Assembly (NCBI GenBank): GCA_021740245.1
Contig: JAIPAE010000003.1
Span: 1-55,577 of the forward strand
Reading direction: 5' to 3'
Length of the DNA stretch: 55,577 nt
DNA from: Bacteroidales bacterium
GTDB taxonomy: Bacteria > Bacteroidota > Bacteroidia > Bacteroidales > PWNQ01
Part shown: positions 1 to 8,850 of the stretch, piece by piece
How positions within the stretch are numbered: the first letter of the stretch is position 1
Layout: the number at the start of each line of letters is the position of its first letter
Notes under the pieces: model-generated
What the model was told of the DNA's origin: nothing
What the model saw: only the letters and a program-made list of their open reading frames with translations
The model's database searches: none
Made by a program: the position numbers and the translations under genes

Positions 1-795
1 GGTTTCTACTCTGGCTTGCTCTTCTTCTGTAATATCATTGATCATCAAAGTCATTTCATGAGCTGTGTGCCCGACATAAGCCAATGGTTTGTACAAAGCA
101 TTATCTGCATTATTATCTCTCATCATTTCAACTTTTGCAAAATTAGTTCCGCCAAATGCCCCAAATTCTAAGGCTTCAAGCGGTAGTTTCAATAAAGCCC
201 TCAGGCTTTCCTTACCCATTCCCTGCCCAACTTCTTTGGCAATAACCGGATAGTTTGTATCTTTTAAAAAAGCACGGATAGTTTCCAGGGGAGGCATGGT
301 TATAGTATCACCCTCCATCTGAAAGAACTCATGCATCGGATTAATATGCACGATCATACCATCAGCTTTGAGCAAACTCACAAGGTCATGTAATTCACTT
401 ATTCTATCATCCCTGACCATTTGTTCCAATTGCGCAATACCGATGTTTGCGAAAAAAGGCTGGTTTTCACCAATGATTTTTCTCATATCAAAATCCGGCA
501 AAAACTTTTCATTTTCCAAAATAATTCTGCAGGACCCAAGTCCCATGCCTAAACCAAATTCAGCAGCAACTCTGGCCAAGTTAGAATTTATCTTGCGGGC
601 CATTTTTGTACCCCCGGTCATGCTTGATATCCAAAATGGATATTTCATGGTTTTACCAGCCACCTTTTGTTTCAGGGTATAGGATTTCGGGATAGCTGTT
701 AGTACGGGTTCATAAGTAAACCTGTCGTCTTTTTCAACAGCATTAGTTACTGAGTTTAATGCCAGCGTAATATGATCTTTTTTCCGTTCTTCCAT
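1..795 (-). CDS. fni: Type 2 isopentenyl-diphosphate delta-isomerase, C-terminus outside window
   Basis: FMN-dependent enzyme that interconverts isopentenyl and dimethylallyl diphosphate in isoprenoid synthesis. The first 265 residues are present; the family is about 330-350 long, so the C-terminus lies beyond base 1. Seen: an N-terminal RKKDHI motif, SSMTGGT near residue 57, GMGLGSC, ADGMIVHINPMHE, KEVGQGMG and the phosphate-binding FGAFGGTNFAKVE. The usual His-x-Asn-x-x-Gln-Glu active-site motif reads HINPMHE here, so the expected Gln is His. The ATG at 793-795 lies 6 bases after the acyl-CoA dehydrogenase stop, so it is probably the last gene of the branched-chain acyl-CoA operon. Family assignment is firm; normal activity is less certain because of the Gln change. 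Confidence 0.88.
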   Translation of the reverse strand, partial: MEERKKDHITLALNSVTNAVEKDDRFTYEPVLTAIPKSYTLKQKVAGKTMKYPFWISSMTGGTKMARKINSNLARVAAEFGLGMGLGSCRIILENEKFLPDFDMRKIIGENQPFFANIGIAQLEQMVRDDRISELHDLVSLLKADGMIVHINPMHEFFQMEGDTITMPPLETIRAFLKDTNYPVIAKEVGQGMGKESLRALLKLPLEALEFGAFGGTNFAKVEMMRDNNADNALYKPLAYVGHTAHEMTLMINDITEEEQARVET

Positions 796-801
796 AATAT
801 T

Positions 802-1947
802 TTATAAGCTTCGGGAAATTACCAGTTTTATGATTTCTGATGTACCTTCACCAATTTGCAAGATACGTTGATCACGATAATGTCGCTCAACTTCATTTCC
901 TTTAACAAGTGCATAAGCTCCGAATATCTGCACAGCTTCATCTGCTACTTCCTTAGCAGTCTCGGTACAATAAAGTTTAGCCATGGCAGCTTCTTTGGCA
1001 AAAGGATAATCATTCATTTTAAGCCAGGTTGCATGATAGAGCATATTTCGTGAAGCTTCAATTTTTGTAGCCATTTCGGCAAGTTTAAAGCTAACAGCCT
1101 GAAAGCGTCCGATAGGTTTGCCAAACTGTTTTCTTTCTTTGGAATATTTCAGGGCGGCATCAAAAGCTCCCTGCGCATGCCCAAGACCCATTGCAGCCAC
1201 AGAAAGGCGTCCTGAATCAAGTGTTTCCAACATCATGCGTGAACCAGCACCACGTTTCCCCAACAAGTTGGATTCTGGTACTTTTACATCCTTACATATT
1301 AACTTTCCTGTATCTCCTGCACGCCACATCATCTTATCCCTGATTCGCTCGGTAGTAAATCCTTTGGTTCCGCTTTCTACCAATATCGTGGAATACTCTT
1401 TCCTGCCATTTTCATTTTCTTCTGTAATGCATTGTAATGAAACGCCGGCAGACATTTCTGATGTTGAATTTGAAATAAATAGTTTTTCTCCGTTGATATG
1501 CCAGTATCCATCTTTTAATTCTGCTGTTGTCTCAGTTCCCCGGGAATCAGAACCGGCATTTTTTTCTGTCAGTCCAAAAGCCCACACATAATTACCCGAT
1601 GTTAATTTAGGTAACAATTCCCGCTTTTGTTTTTCTGTACCATAATTATATATCGGACCAATTCCAAGAGAATTGTGAGCAGCTACAGTGCTTCCCTGCG
1701 ATCCGTCTATCCGGCATATTTCTTCCACTGCAATGATAAGGGAAAGGTAATCCCTGCCCTGTCCACCATAATCTTCTGGTATTGCCAGGCCCAGCAAACC
1801 CAGTTGCCCCATCTTACGGCTTAACTCAACCGAAAATTCCGCTTTTTCATCCAGCTCAGTGGCTACAGGCCGGATTTCTCTTTCCGCAAAATCACGTACC
1901 TGTTTCCTTAGCTCGTGATGATGTTTTGTTAAATAAGGACTTTTCAT
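802..1947 (-). CDS. Acyl-CoA dehydrogenase (short/branched-chain type)
   Basis: FAD enzyme of 381 residues that oxidises an acyl-CoA to the 2-enoyl-CoA and passes electrons to ETF. Seen: the FAD/substrate motif FGLTEKNAGSDSRG, WHINGEKLFISN, the Arg-rich helix KERKQFGKPIGRFQ, and a C-terminal GEGTSEI in which Glu is at the canonical MCAD/SCAD catalytic position. Isovaleryl-CoA dehydrogenases normally have Ala or Gly there and use a Glu in another helix, so I do not call this IVD although it sits with methylcrotonyl-CoA carboxylase genes. A 2-methylbutyryl/isobutyryl/butyryl-type enzyme is more likely. I chose MKSPYLT at 1947; a longer in-frame extension from 1983 is Lys-rich and overlaps the upstream stop codon. 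Confidence 0.9.
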   Translation of the reverse strand: MKSPYLTKHHHELRKQVRDFAEREIRPVATELDEKAEFSVELSRKMGQLGLLGLAIPEDYGGQGRDYLSLIIAVEEICRIDGSQGSTVAAHNSLGIGPIYNYGTEKQKRELLPKLTSGNYVWAFGLTEKNAGSDSRGTETTAELKDGYWHINGEKLFISNSTSEMSAGVSLQCITEENENGRKEYSTILVESGTKGFTTERIRDKMMWRAGDTGKLICKDVKVPESNLLGKRGAGSRMMLETLDSGRLSVAAMGLGHAQGAFDAALKYSKERKQFGKPIGRFQAVSFKLAEMATKIEASRNMLYHATWLKMNDYPFAKEAAMAKLYCTETAKEVADEAVQIFGAYALVKGNEVERHYRDQRILQIGEGTSEIIKLVISRSL

Positions 1948-1957
1948 GTTCTTGATT

Positions 1958-3967
1958 TTATTCTTTTTCTTTTTCTTCTTCAATATTTTTCATTCTGATC
2001 AATAGCTGACCATCTTTTACCTGATCCCCTTCGTTGACTTCAACTCGAGCCACTTCAACATCTGATTCAGCCAGTATATTATTCTCAATTTTCATTGACT
2101 CAATAACAACCAATGTATCACCTGTCTTTACAGAATCTCCATTTGATACCTGAATAGCAACAACCCGCCCATGCATTGGTGAAATCACATGTTCATAAGA
2201 ACGGCCAGAATCCTTGTATGCATCTTCAAAATCGCTGGGGCTTAATACATCATGTCTTTGTATGTTGTAATAATATCCTCCGTATTTTAAAACAGCATTC
2301 GAAATATTTTGTTTAACAATTTTAAATTTATGTTCAACATTATTTATTTCTATAACACAATCTTCATGTTCTTTTTTTATACAACAGGCTGTTGATAATG
2401 AATCTTCAATTTGAACGTGAAACTTCCCAGCTCTTTTCCTAATTCCCACATTATATTTTTTATTGTTAAATGAAACAGCGATATTATTTCGAATCCGCCA
2501 GAATCCTAATTTGTTCCATGTTTCTGGTTTAGAATTTTCGTTGCATCTGTCCATTTCTGAAACCAGAAAAGCTGTAATCAAAAAAACAGGCGATATATGT
2601 TCTTTTTTTCTGATGAGTTGATCAATTATTGGCCGTGTATTTTTCTCAAGATATTGTGTAGATATCTTATTATTTATAAAATCCTTACTTAAAAGTATTT
2701 CGGAAAGAAACTCCTGGTTTGTTGTCGTTCCTGTCACCGTAATTTCCTTCAGGTAACCTGCAAGCTTATGAATTGCTTGTATCCTGTTTGTATCATGAGC
2801 AATTACTTTAGCAATCATAGGATCATAATCAGGATAAATAAAATCCTGCTTACGTAATCCATGATCAATTCTGATATCCACATGATCGGGAAAGGAAATT
2901 GAATTCAAAAAACCCGGAGAAGGTTTATAATTCTGAAGTGGATCTTCAGCATATAATCTTGCCTGAACAGCATGACCGCTTACATTCAGGTTTTTCAAGC
3001 TAATTGAAAGCTCATACCCTTCGGCTATTTTAATTTGTTGCTCTACAATATCAATCCCTGTAATTTTCTCAGTCACCGGGTGCTCCACCTGTATTCTTGT
3101 ATTCATTTCAAGGAAGTATATTCTGTCTTGATGATCCACAAGAAATTCTACCGTACCGGCACTGCAATAATTTATAGCTTTAGCTATTTTCACCGCACTA
3201 TCTGTCAAATCCTTTCGAAGCTTTTGATTGACCGATGGTGAAGGAGCTTCTTCAATAACCTTTTGATGTCTTCGTTGCAAAGAACATTCACGCTCAAACA
3301 GATGTATAACATTACCATGATTATCGCCTAAAATTTGAACTTCAATATGCCGTGGATTTTCGAAATAATGTTCTACAAAAACAGTATCATTTCCAAAATA
3401 GTTTTTTGCTTCCCGAGCTGTTGTTTTCAATATATCATTAAGGTTTTCAGCACCTGAAACAACACGCATTCCTTTACCGCCACCACCTGCTGAAGCTTTC
3501 ACAAGCACCGGATAAATCAGTTCATTCTTTCTTGCCAGTATCTCTAGCGGGCTGCCGGTAATCCCTTCAGAAATGTTGACTCCTGCTTTATGCGCTGTGA
3601 TTCTCGATTGTATCTTATCCCCCATAACACGAATGGCTTTTGCATCCGGGCCTATGAAAAGTGCATTATTACGTTCACATAATAACGGAAATTCAGGATT
3701 TTCAGATAAAAAACCATAACCAGGATGGACAGCATCAACGGCTGATTGTCTGATAGCAGCCTCAATCTTTCGAAGATTAAGATAGGTATTCTGTAAAGTA
3801 CCTGTCCCTAATGCATAAGCCTCATCAGCCTGAGTGACATGAAAAGCTTGTTTATCATTAGCTGCATAGATGGCCACTGTTTTTATACCCATTTTTCCGG
3901 CAGTACGCATAATTCGCACAGCTATTTCACCCCTGTTAGCAATCAGTATTTTGCGTATTTTCTTCAT
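1958..3967 (-). CDS. Acyl-CoA carboxylase, biotin carboxylase/biotin carrier subunit (methylcrotonyl-CoA type)
   Basis: The 669-residue alpha subunit carboxylates its own biotin with ATP and bicarbonate. Domain order: biotin carboxylase N-domain beginning KILIANRGEIAVRI; ATP-grasp with the Gly-rich loop KASAGGGGKGMRVV and the active-site stretch EMNTRIQVEHPVTE; biotin carboxylase C-domain; linker; and a C-terminal biotinyl domain with ESMKIE, where Lys626 is the predicted biotin site. Size and fusion match the alpha subunit of 3-methylcrotonyl-CoA carboxylase (MccA/LiuD) and related propionyl- or geranyl-CoA carboxylases. The partner beta subunit is encoded two genes upstream. Three bases separate it from the hydratase stop, implying translational coupling. 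Substrate is inferred from the neighbours only. Confidence 0.9.
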   Translation of the reverse strand: MKKIRKILIANRGEIAVRIMRTAGKMGIKTVAIYAANDKQAFHVTQADEAYALGTGTLQNTYLNLRKIEAAIRQSAVDAVHPGYGFLSENPEFPLLCERNNALFIGPDAKAIRVMGDKIQSRITAHKAGVNISEGITGSPLEILARKNELIYPVLVKASAGGGGKGMRVVSGAENLNDILKTTAREAKNYFGNDTVFVEHYFENPRHIEVQILGDNHGNVIHLFERECSLQRRHQKVIEEAPSPSVNQKLRKDLTDSAVKIAKAINYCSAGTVEFLVDHQDRIYFLEMNTRIQVEHPVTEKITGIDIVEQQIKIAEGYELSISLKNLNVSGHAVQARLYAEDPLQNYKPSPGFLNSISFPDHVDIRIDHGLRKQDFIYPDYDPMIAKVIAHDTNRIQAIHKLAGYLKEITVTGTTTNQEFLSEILLSKDFINNKISTQYLEKNTRPIIDQLIRKKEHISPVFLITAFLVSEMDRCNENSKPETWNKLGFWRIRNNIAVSFNNKKYNVGIRKRAGKFHVQIEDSLSTACCIKKEHEDCVIEINNVEHKFKIVKQNISNAVLKYGGYYYNIQRHDVLSPSDFEDAYKDSGRSYEHVISPMHGRVVAIQVSNGDSVKTGDTLVVIESMKIENNILAESDVEVARVEVNEGDQVKDGQLLIRMKNIEEEKEKE

Positions 3968-3970
3968 ACT

Positions 3971-4771
3971 TCAGTTTTGAGTATTTGATATTTTAGACCA
4001 GTCCGGGTTTCGTTTTTCAGCAAAAGCTTTCATACCTTCCTGGCCTTCGTCACTCAACCGTGCCGATGCGATCATATCTGCTGTAATATCTTCCATCTCA
4101 CCCATATGAATACGATCAGCAATTTTGCTTATTAGCCATTTTGTGTTTTTTACTGACCCAGCTGCAGCAGCCTGGATAGAATTTACTGTACTATGCAAAT
4201 AATCATTTATTTCTTTTTCCTTACCGCTGAAATTTATCAATCCTGTTTTTAAAGCCCTGTCAGCATCAAACTGTTTCCCGGTTAGCATCAACTCCCGCGC
4301 ATTAAACTCACCAATTCTGTTAACTACAAAAGGAGATATAGTTGCAGGAATTAATCCCAGTTGAACTTCAGAAAACCGGAACACGGTTTCATCATCAGCA
4401 ATACTGATATCTGAGGCTGCTACTATACCGTTCGCCCCTCCAAAGCTGGCACCGTGAACAATTGTAATAACCGGAACCGGGAAACTGTATATTGCGTAGA
4501 ACAACCGGTATAACTGTTTGCTTTCAAGCTTATTTTCATTAAAAGAATAATTCATCACCGATTGCATCCAGTCTATATCAGCACCGGCACTAAAAACAAT
4601 GCCTCTTCCACGGATAATCAATATCCGCAAATTTTTTTCATGTTTAAATGATCCTAAAGCCATTAATAGTTCATCTATCATTTGTTCATGAAAAGCATTG
4701 CGCTTTTCTGGTCTGGACAACCATATTATGGCTGTATTCTCATTTTTTTCTGTTTCAATATATCTGTACAT
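3971..4771 (-). CDS. Enoyl-CoA hydratase/isomerase family, LiuC-like methylglutaconyl-CoA hydratase
   Basis: Crotonase-fold protein of 266 residues. The oxyanion-hole segments are FSAGADIDWM and GASFGGANGIVAASD, followed by FSEVQLGLIPATISP. One canonical crotonase Glu (in the GGGCE context) is Gly here, while the second Glu, in FSEVQLGL, is kept. This pattern and the LGLIPATISP motif are what I associate with LiuC-type 3-methylglutaconyl-CoA hydratases. Its place between the two carboxylase subunit genes fits the step after 3-methylcrotonyl-CoA carboxylation in leucine breakdown. I chose MYRYIETEK at 4771; an upstream in-frame start at 4798 would overlap the carboxylase beta gene. Exact substrate is inferred. 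Confidence 0.82.
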   Translation of the reverse strand: MYRYIETEKNENTAIIWLSRPEKRNAFHEQMIDELLMALGSFKHEKNLRILIIRGRGIVFSAGADIDWMQSVMNYSFNENKLESKQLYRLFYAIYSFPVPVITIVHGASFGGANGIVAASDISIADDETVFRFSEVQLGLIPATISPFVVNRIGEFNARELMLTGKQFDADRALKTGLINFSGKEKEINDYLHSTVNSIQAAAAGSVKNTKWLISKIADRIHMGEMEDITADMIASARLSDEGQEGMKAFAEKRNPDWSKISNTQN

Positions 4772-4778
4772 AATAACT

Positions 4779-6386
4779 TTACATTCGGAAGACACCATTT
4801 TTCATATCTTCAATTGGTTTATTCAATGACATCGATATCGCCATTGCTATAATATTTCTGGTTTCTGCAGGATCTATAATCCCATCATCCCAAACTCTTG
4901 ATGTGCTGTAATAGGCAGAGCTTTCATACTCATATTGGTCCAGAATTCCTTTTCGTATGGACTGAATTTCTTTATCATCCGGTTCTTTCCCTTTCGTTTT
5001 TAATTGTTTTAATTTAACAGATGTTAAAACGCCTGCAGCTTGTTCACCACCCATAACAGATATGCGGGAATTGGGCCATATCAATAGAAGATTCGGATCG
5101 TAGGCACGACCGGCCATAGCATAGTTTCCTGCACCAAAAGACCCCCCCACAATTACAGTAAATTTCGGAACATTAGCATTTGCTATAGCATGAATAAGTT
5201 TTGCACCGTGTTTGGCCAGTCCTTCGTGTTCATATTTCTTCCCGACAATAAATCCGGATATATTCTGTAAAAACAAAATTGGAATTTTACGGGACTGACA
5301 GAGCTCAATAAAATGTGCTCCTTTCATAGCTGATTCTGAACCAAAAACACCATAATTTCCTAAAATTCCAACCGGATAACCCATAAGATAAGCAAATCCG
5401 GTAACCAAAGTTGTTCCATAATCACGTTTAAACTCATGAAAACGGCTACCATCAACAATTCTCATAATAATTTCCCGTGGATCTACTGATTTTTTCAAAT
5501 CTATTGGAGCTATGCCATATAATTCTTCAGCAGCATAAACCGGATTTTCAACTCGCTTTTTTTCGAGTTTGTATTTTTCTTTAAGCGGTATGGTTTGAAA
5601 CAGGTTCCTGCAAATTTCCAGGGCATGATCATCATTTTCGGCAATATGATCAGCAACTCCGGATATACTTGTATGCACATGTGCTCCGCCAAGTTCTTCT
5701 GCACTGACTTCTTCGCCTGTTGCTGCTTTGACCAACGGTGGCCCGCCTATAAATATTGTCCCTTCTCCCCTTACAATTATTGTTTCATCGCTCATTGCAG
5801 GGACATATGCTCCTCCTGCTGTACATGATCCCATCACAATTGAAATCTGATGGAGCCCCATTGCTGACATTCGGGCCTGATTATAGAACAAACGGCCAAA
5901 ATCCTCTTTATCGGGAAAAACTCTGGATTGTTCCGGTAAAAAGACTCCTCCGGAATCCACAAGATAAACCACCGGCAAATGATTTTGCATGGCCATTTCC
6001 TGAGCGCGAACATGTTTTCGTATTGTTTCACGAATATAGGTTCCTCCTTTTACAGTAGCATCATTCGCTATAATAATTGCTTCATGTCCCTCGATAACTC
6101 CAATACCGGTTACAATGCCTGCTCCCAAAAACTGGTCTTTATATTGACCGTTGGCTGCAAGGGTAGACAACTCTAAAAAAGGTGTATTAGGATCCAATAA
6201 TAAATTTATTCGATCGCGAACCAATAGTTTACCTCGCTCCTTGTGCTTTTCTACTGATTTCGGAGAACCTCCGGCCAATACTCGATCAATGTCTGAATAA
6301 AACTTATCCAATAGTTTTTCATATTGCTTTACGGATGCCAGAAATTTTTCTGACGTTGTATTTAATTTCGTTTTTAGTTGATACAC
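4779..6386 (-). CDS. Acyl-CoA carboxylase carboxyltransferase subunit (methylcrotonyl-CoA type)
   Basis: The 535-residue beta subunit transfers CO2 from carboxybiotin to an enoyl- or acyl-CoA. The two crotonase-like carboxyltransferase halves are intact: KERGKLLVRDRINLLLDP and YLVDSGGVFLPEQ in the N-half; GILGNYGVFGSESAMKGAHF and FGAGNYAMAGRAYDPNLL in the C-half. The 535 length and the GAGNYAMAGRAY stretch resemble MccB/LiuB rather than propionyl-CoA carboxylase beta subunits (about 510-515). It is the first gene of a five-gene minus-strand run with gaps of 7, 3, 10 and 6 bases. I found no TAnnTTTG promoter element in the 214 bases upstream. HMG-CoA lyase, needed to finish leucine breakdown, is not in the window. 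Confidence 0.9.
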   Translation of the reverse strand: MYQLKTKLNTTSEKFLASVKQYEKLLDKFYSDIDRVLAGGSPKSVEKHKERGKLLVRDRINLLLDPNTPFLELSTLAANGQYKDQFLGAGIVTGIGVIEGHEAIIIANDATVKGGTYIRETIRKHVRAQEMAMQNHLPVVYLVDSGGVFLPEQSRVFPDKEDFGRLFYNQARMSAMGLHQISIVMGSCTAGGAYVPAMSDETIIVRGEGTIFIGGPPLVKAATGEEVSAEELGGAHVHTSISGVADHIAENDDHALEICRNLFQTIPLKEKYKLEKKRVENPVYAAEELYGIAPIDLKKSVDPREIIMRIVDGSRFHEFKRDYGTTLVTGFAYLMGYPVGILGNYGVFGSESAMKGAHFIELCQSRKIPILFLQNISGFIVGKKYEHEGLAKHGAKLIHAIANANVPKFTVIVGGSFGAGNYAMAGRAYDPNLLLIWPNSRISVMGGEQAAGVLTSVKLKQLKTKGKEPDDKEIQSIRKGILDQYEYESSAYYSTSRVWDDGIIDPAETRNIIAMAISMSLNKPIEDMKNGVFRM

Positions 6387-6600
6387 GGCTTATCTGGTTT
6401 TCATATCAAAAAACAATAGGTATTTATTTTTGTTTCACCTTAACGATAATATAGTTCTACAAGATTTTAAAACATGTAAAAATAATGAGAATTACGATTA
6501 TAACAAATATCCTTATCAACTGAATGAAATAAATTCATAACAAATATGTCATAATCCCTCCTGAAAATGCTTTTTACTCAACAATTAACCTTTGTGAAAT

Positions 6601-7941
6601 TCATTTTTTTGATGATATCCTGTAAATCACAAACCCGATTAGGAGGGTAATCAAGCCTGCCACCGAGGCCAAAGGTTTTTGAATGAGTGAATGAACAACC
6701 ATCCAGGACATCCCCAATAAAAAAATCACCGGAGTTATTGGAAATAGAGGGATTTTATAATTTGATAATGACCTATCTGCTCTCTGCTGATGGATAAAAA
6801 TACCGGCAACAGTCAAACCAGATATCAGGCTTAAGGTAAAGCCCACATATACCAGTATTGTTTCAAATGTAAAAGTAAGTATCATAAAAACAGAAATAGC
6901 CATTTGTAGAATAATTGCTGCATAAGGTGCACCTCCTTTAGACGTTACGGATAAAATATTAAATAACTTAAAGTCCTCTCCCATAACTTTATAAACCCTT
7001 GGCCCTGCCATGATCATAGAGCTTAGTGATGATAACAGGAACAATGCTACGGCAAGCGAGAAAAATTTACCGGCATTTTCCCCAAATACTTTTACTGCAA
7101 CAAAATGAGCTGTTTCAACTTTTCCTTCTATTTCAGCAGCCGGAACTGAGCTAAGGAAGAAATAATTCACTGTCAGATAAACAATGATTACTATGACAGT
7201 ACCTGCAACTAGTGCAAATGGCAGATTTTTTGCCGGCTTTTTTATTTCACCGGCAACATAAGTAGCTGCATTCCAACCGGAATAGGCATACATTACAAAA
7301 ATCAAACCTGCAGCATATGCAGAACTAAAAATGCTTTTGATCTCAAATTCCTGCGTACTCAATGTCCAGGCTTTTTCTTCCTGAATTAAAAAGCCTGCTG
7401 ATACAAATATGACAATTAATATAATTTTAAGTGCTGTGATTATATTCTGAACTTTTGCCCCGGCACTGACACTCCATATATGTAAAATCGAAAAAATAAA
7501 TACTGCGGATATTGCAACTTCCATAACAGGTAAATCCGGGATAACACCGGCAAGGTACCGGCTAAAAGCTACTGCAACAGCTGCTATCGGAGCGGAAAAA
7601 CCGACAATAAGAGAAACCCAGCCTGCCAGAAATCCTGCTACCGGATGAAACAGTTCAGACAAATAATGATATTCGCCTCCACTGCGTGGCATATCTGCAC
7701 CTAATTTTCCATATGTCAATGCACCACATAAAGCTATAATTCCTCCCATCAACCAAGAGATCAACACCGTTAAAGGGTGATGCATATCTCTGATCAAAAA
7801 ACCGGTTGTAGTGAACAGACCTGTGCCTATCATATTGGCAATCACCAAAAGTATAGCAGTATGCAACCCCAAAATTCGTCTGGAACTACTTTTGTTCTTT
7901 TTCCGGGTTTCTTTCATAGTTTGTTCCCGGTTTTTAATCAT
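6601..7941 (-). CDS. APC-superfamily amino acid permease
   Basis: A 446-residue integral membrane protein with about 12 hydrophobic segments. The N-terminal stretch NMIGTGLFTTTGFL is the Gly-rich helix-1 break that binds the substrate backbone in APC amino acid/polyamine transporters, and YAYSGWNAATYVAGE is the conserved helix-6 region. The ATG at 7939-7941 overlaps the stop codon of the methyltransferase gene by 8 bases, implying translational coupling. An internal Met at 7917 is an alternative start. Substrate cannot be told from sequence. The gene may serve the adjacent branched-chain catabolic operon, but that is only positional inference. Confidence 0.88.
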   Translation of the reverse strand: MIKNREQTMKETRKKNKSSSRRILGLHTAILLVIANMIGTGLFTTTGFLIRDMHHPLTVLISWLMGGIIALCGALTYGKLGADMPRSGGEYHYLSELFHPVAGFLAGWVSLIVGFSAPIAAVAVAFSRYLAGVIPDLPVMEVAISAVFIFSILHIWSVSAGAKVQNIITALKIILIVIFVSAGFLIQEEKAWTLSTQEFEIKSIFSSAYAAGLIFVMYAYSGWNAATYVAGEIKKPAKNLPFALVAGTVIVIIVYLTVNYFFLSSVPAAEIEGKVETAHFVAVKVFGENAGKFFSLAVALFLLSSLSSMIMAGPRVYKVMGEDFKLFNILSVTSKGGAPYAAIILQMAISVFMILTFTFETILVYVGFTLSLISGLTVAGIFIHQQRADRSLSNYKIPLFPITPVIFLLGMSWMVVHSLIQKPLASVAGLITLLIGFVIYRISSKK

Positions 7942-8713
7942 TATTTTCTTCAGGATGTACCATCGGAACGAACCTTACCCCGGTTATGATCTCCTCATTG
8001 ATATTTCCGTTTTCATATTTGGTAACCTGCTTGAGTAATTGCATATTTTTTCCTTCAGGTAAAACCATAATTCCACCGGGTTTCAACTGTTGCAATAATT
8101 TTTCAGGTATCTTTTCCGGAGCAGCAGTAACTATAATGCGATCAAAGGGAGCATGCTCAGGCCAACCCTGATAACCATCTCCGTGAAGAACCCGAACATT
8201 ATCATATTCCAGGGATTTTAGTTTTCGCCTGGCAGATATGGCAAGTTCTTCTACAATTTCTATGGTATAAACCTCTTTAGCTAAACCTGCCAGTATTGCG
8301 GCCTGATAAGCTGACCCGGTCCCTATTTCAAGAACCTTTTCATCTCCGTTTAGCTCAAGTTGGCTGGTCATAAGTGCTACAATATACGGTTGTGATATCG
8401 TTTGCCCAAAACCAATCGGCAAAGGATTGTCATCCCAGGCAGCATATCTGTAATGCGCCGGTATAAAGCGGTGTCTGGGTGTATTTTTCATCACTTTCAA
8501 AAGTTGCTTATCATTTATTCCACGCGATTTGATCTGGTTTTCAACCATTTTACGGGCAGAACTTTTCCAGGTTGTATCCTTTTTTGTAGGCTGGTTAACC
8601 GGTTTTTGGGTTGCTTTATGATTATTATTCCCTTGTCCATGCTGGCATGAAACAGTAAGCATTATAAATATTACAGACAAACAGGTTACCTTATGCATCA
8701 AAAGTGTTTTCAT
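7934..8713 (-). CDS. pcm: Protein-L-isoaspartate O-methyltransferase with lipoprotein-like signal peptide
   Basis: SAM-dependent repair enzyme that methylates isoaspartyl residues in damaged proteins. The catalytic domain, about residues 50-255, is typical: MVENQIKSRGI, GFGQTISQPYIVALM, motif I VLEIGTGSAYQAAILA, VHGDGYQGWPE and FDRIIVTAAPEKIPE. The oddity is the N-terminus: a basic start, a hydrophobic stretch, then TVSC at residues 20-23, followed by a Gln/Asn/Lys-rich linker of about 25 residues. This looks like a type II signal peptide, so the enzyme may be exported and lipid-anchored, where SAM should be scarce. A cytoplasmic form would need an unusual internal start. Coupled to the downstream permease. 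A promoter candidate lies at 8749-8780. Confidence 0.9.
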   Translation of the reverse strand: MKTLLMHKVTCLSVIFIMLTVSCQHGQGNNNHKATQKPVNQPTKKDTTWKSSARKMVENQIKSRGINDKQLLKVMKNTPRHRFIPAHYRYAAWDDNPLPIGFGQTISQPYIVALMTSQLELNGDEKVLEIGTGSAYQAAILAGLAKEVYTIEIVEELAISARRKLKSLEYDNVRVLHGDGYQGWPEHAPFDRIIVTAAPEKIPEKLLQQLKPGGIMVLPEGKNMQLLKQVTKYENGNINEEIITGVRFVPMVHPEENND

Positions 8714-8748
8714 AGTAATTCGTTTAGTGATTTTATAGATGTAAGTAA

Positions 8749-8780
8749 CAAATATAATTTATACGCGACTTTTGATCAAG
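8749..8780 (-). promoter_or_regulatory. Candidate promoter for pcm
   Basis: On the minus strand a TATATTTG -7 element (8749-8756) is preceded, 20 bases upstream, by CTTG (8777-8780), a 3-of-4 match to the Bacteroidota -33 TTTG. It would start transcription about 30 bases before the pcm ATG. It is supported by motif and spacing only. Confidence 0.4.
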
Positions 8781-8792
8781 CCAAAACAAAAC

Positions 8793-8824
8793 ATAAAAAA
8801 AACGTCACCCTAAAAAGAGTGACG
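8793..8824 (-). terminator. Intrinsic terminator of the thrS-infC-rpmI-rplT operon
   Basis: On the minus strand a perfect 6-base-pair stem (CGTCAC at 8803-8808 with GTGACG at 8819-8824) closes a 10-base loop and is followed directly by eight U residues (A-run 8795-8802 on the plus strand). It lies about 27 bases past the rplT stop. It is a clear rho-independent terminator that separates the ribosomal operon from pcm. Confidence 0.8.
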
Positions 8825-8850
8825 CCAGTAAGTAATTGATATGATTATCT

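Noticed and set aside
1118..1591. 157-codon plus-strand open frame inside the acyl-CoA dehydrogenase gene
   Set aside because: It is antisense to a gene with clear family motifs, has no recognisable domain, and similar open frames appear opposite most genes here.
802..1947. Call as isovaleryl-CoA dehydrogenase from its neighbours
   Set aside because: The catalytic Glu is at the SCAD/MCAD position, where IVD has Ala or Gly, so the neighbourhood alone is not enough.
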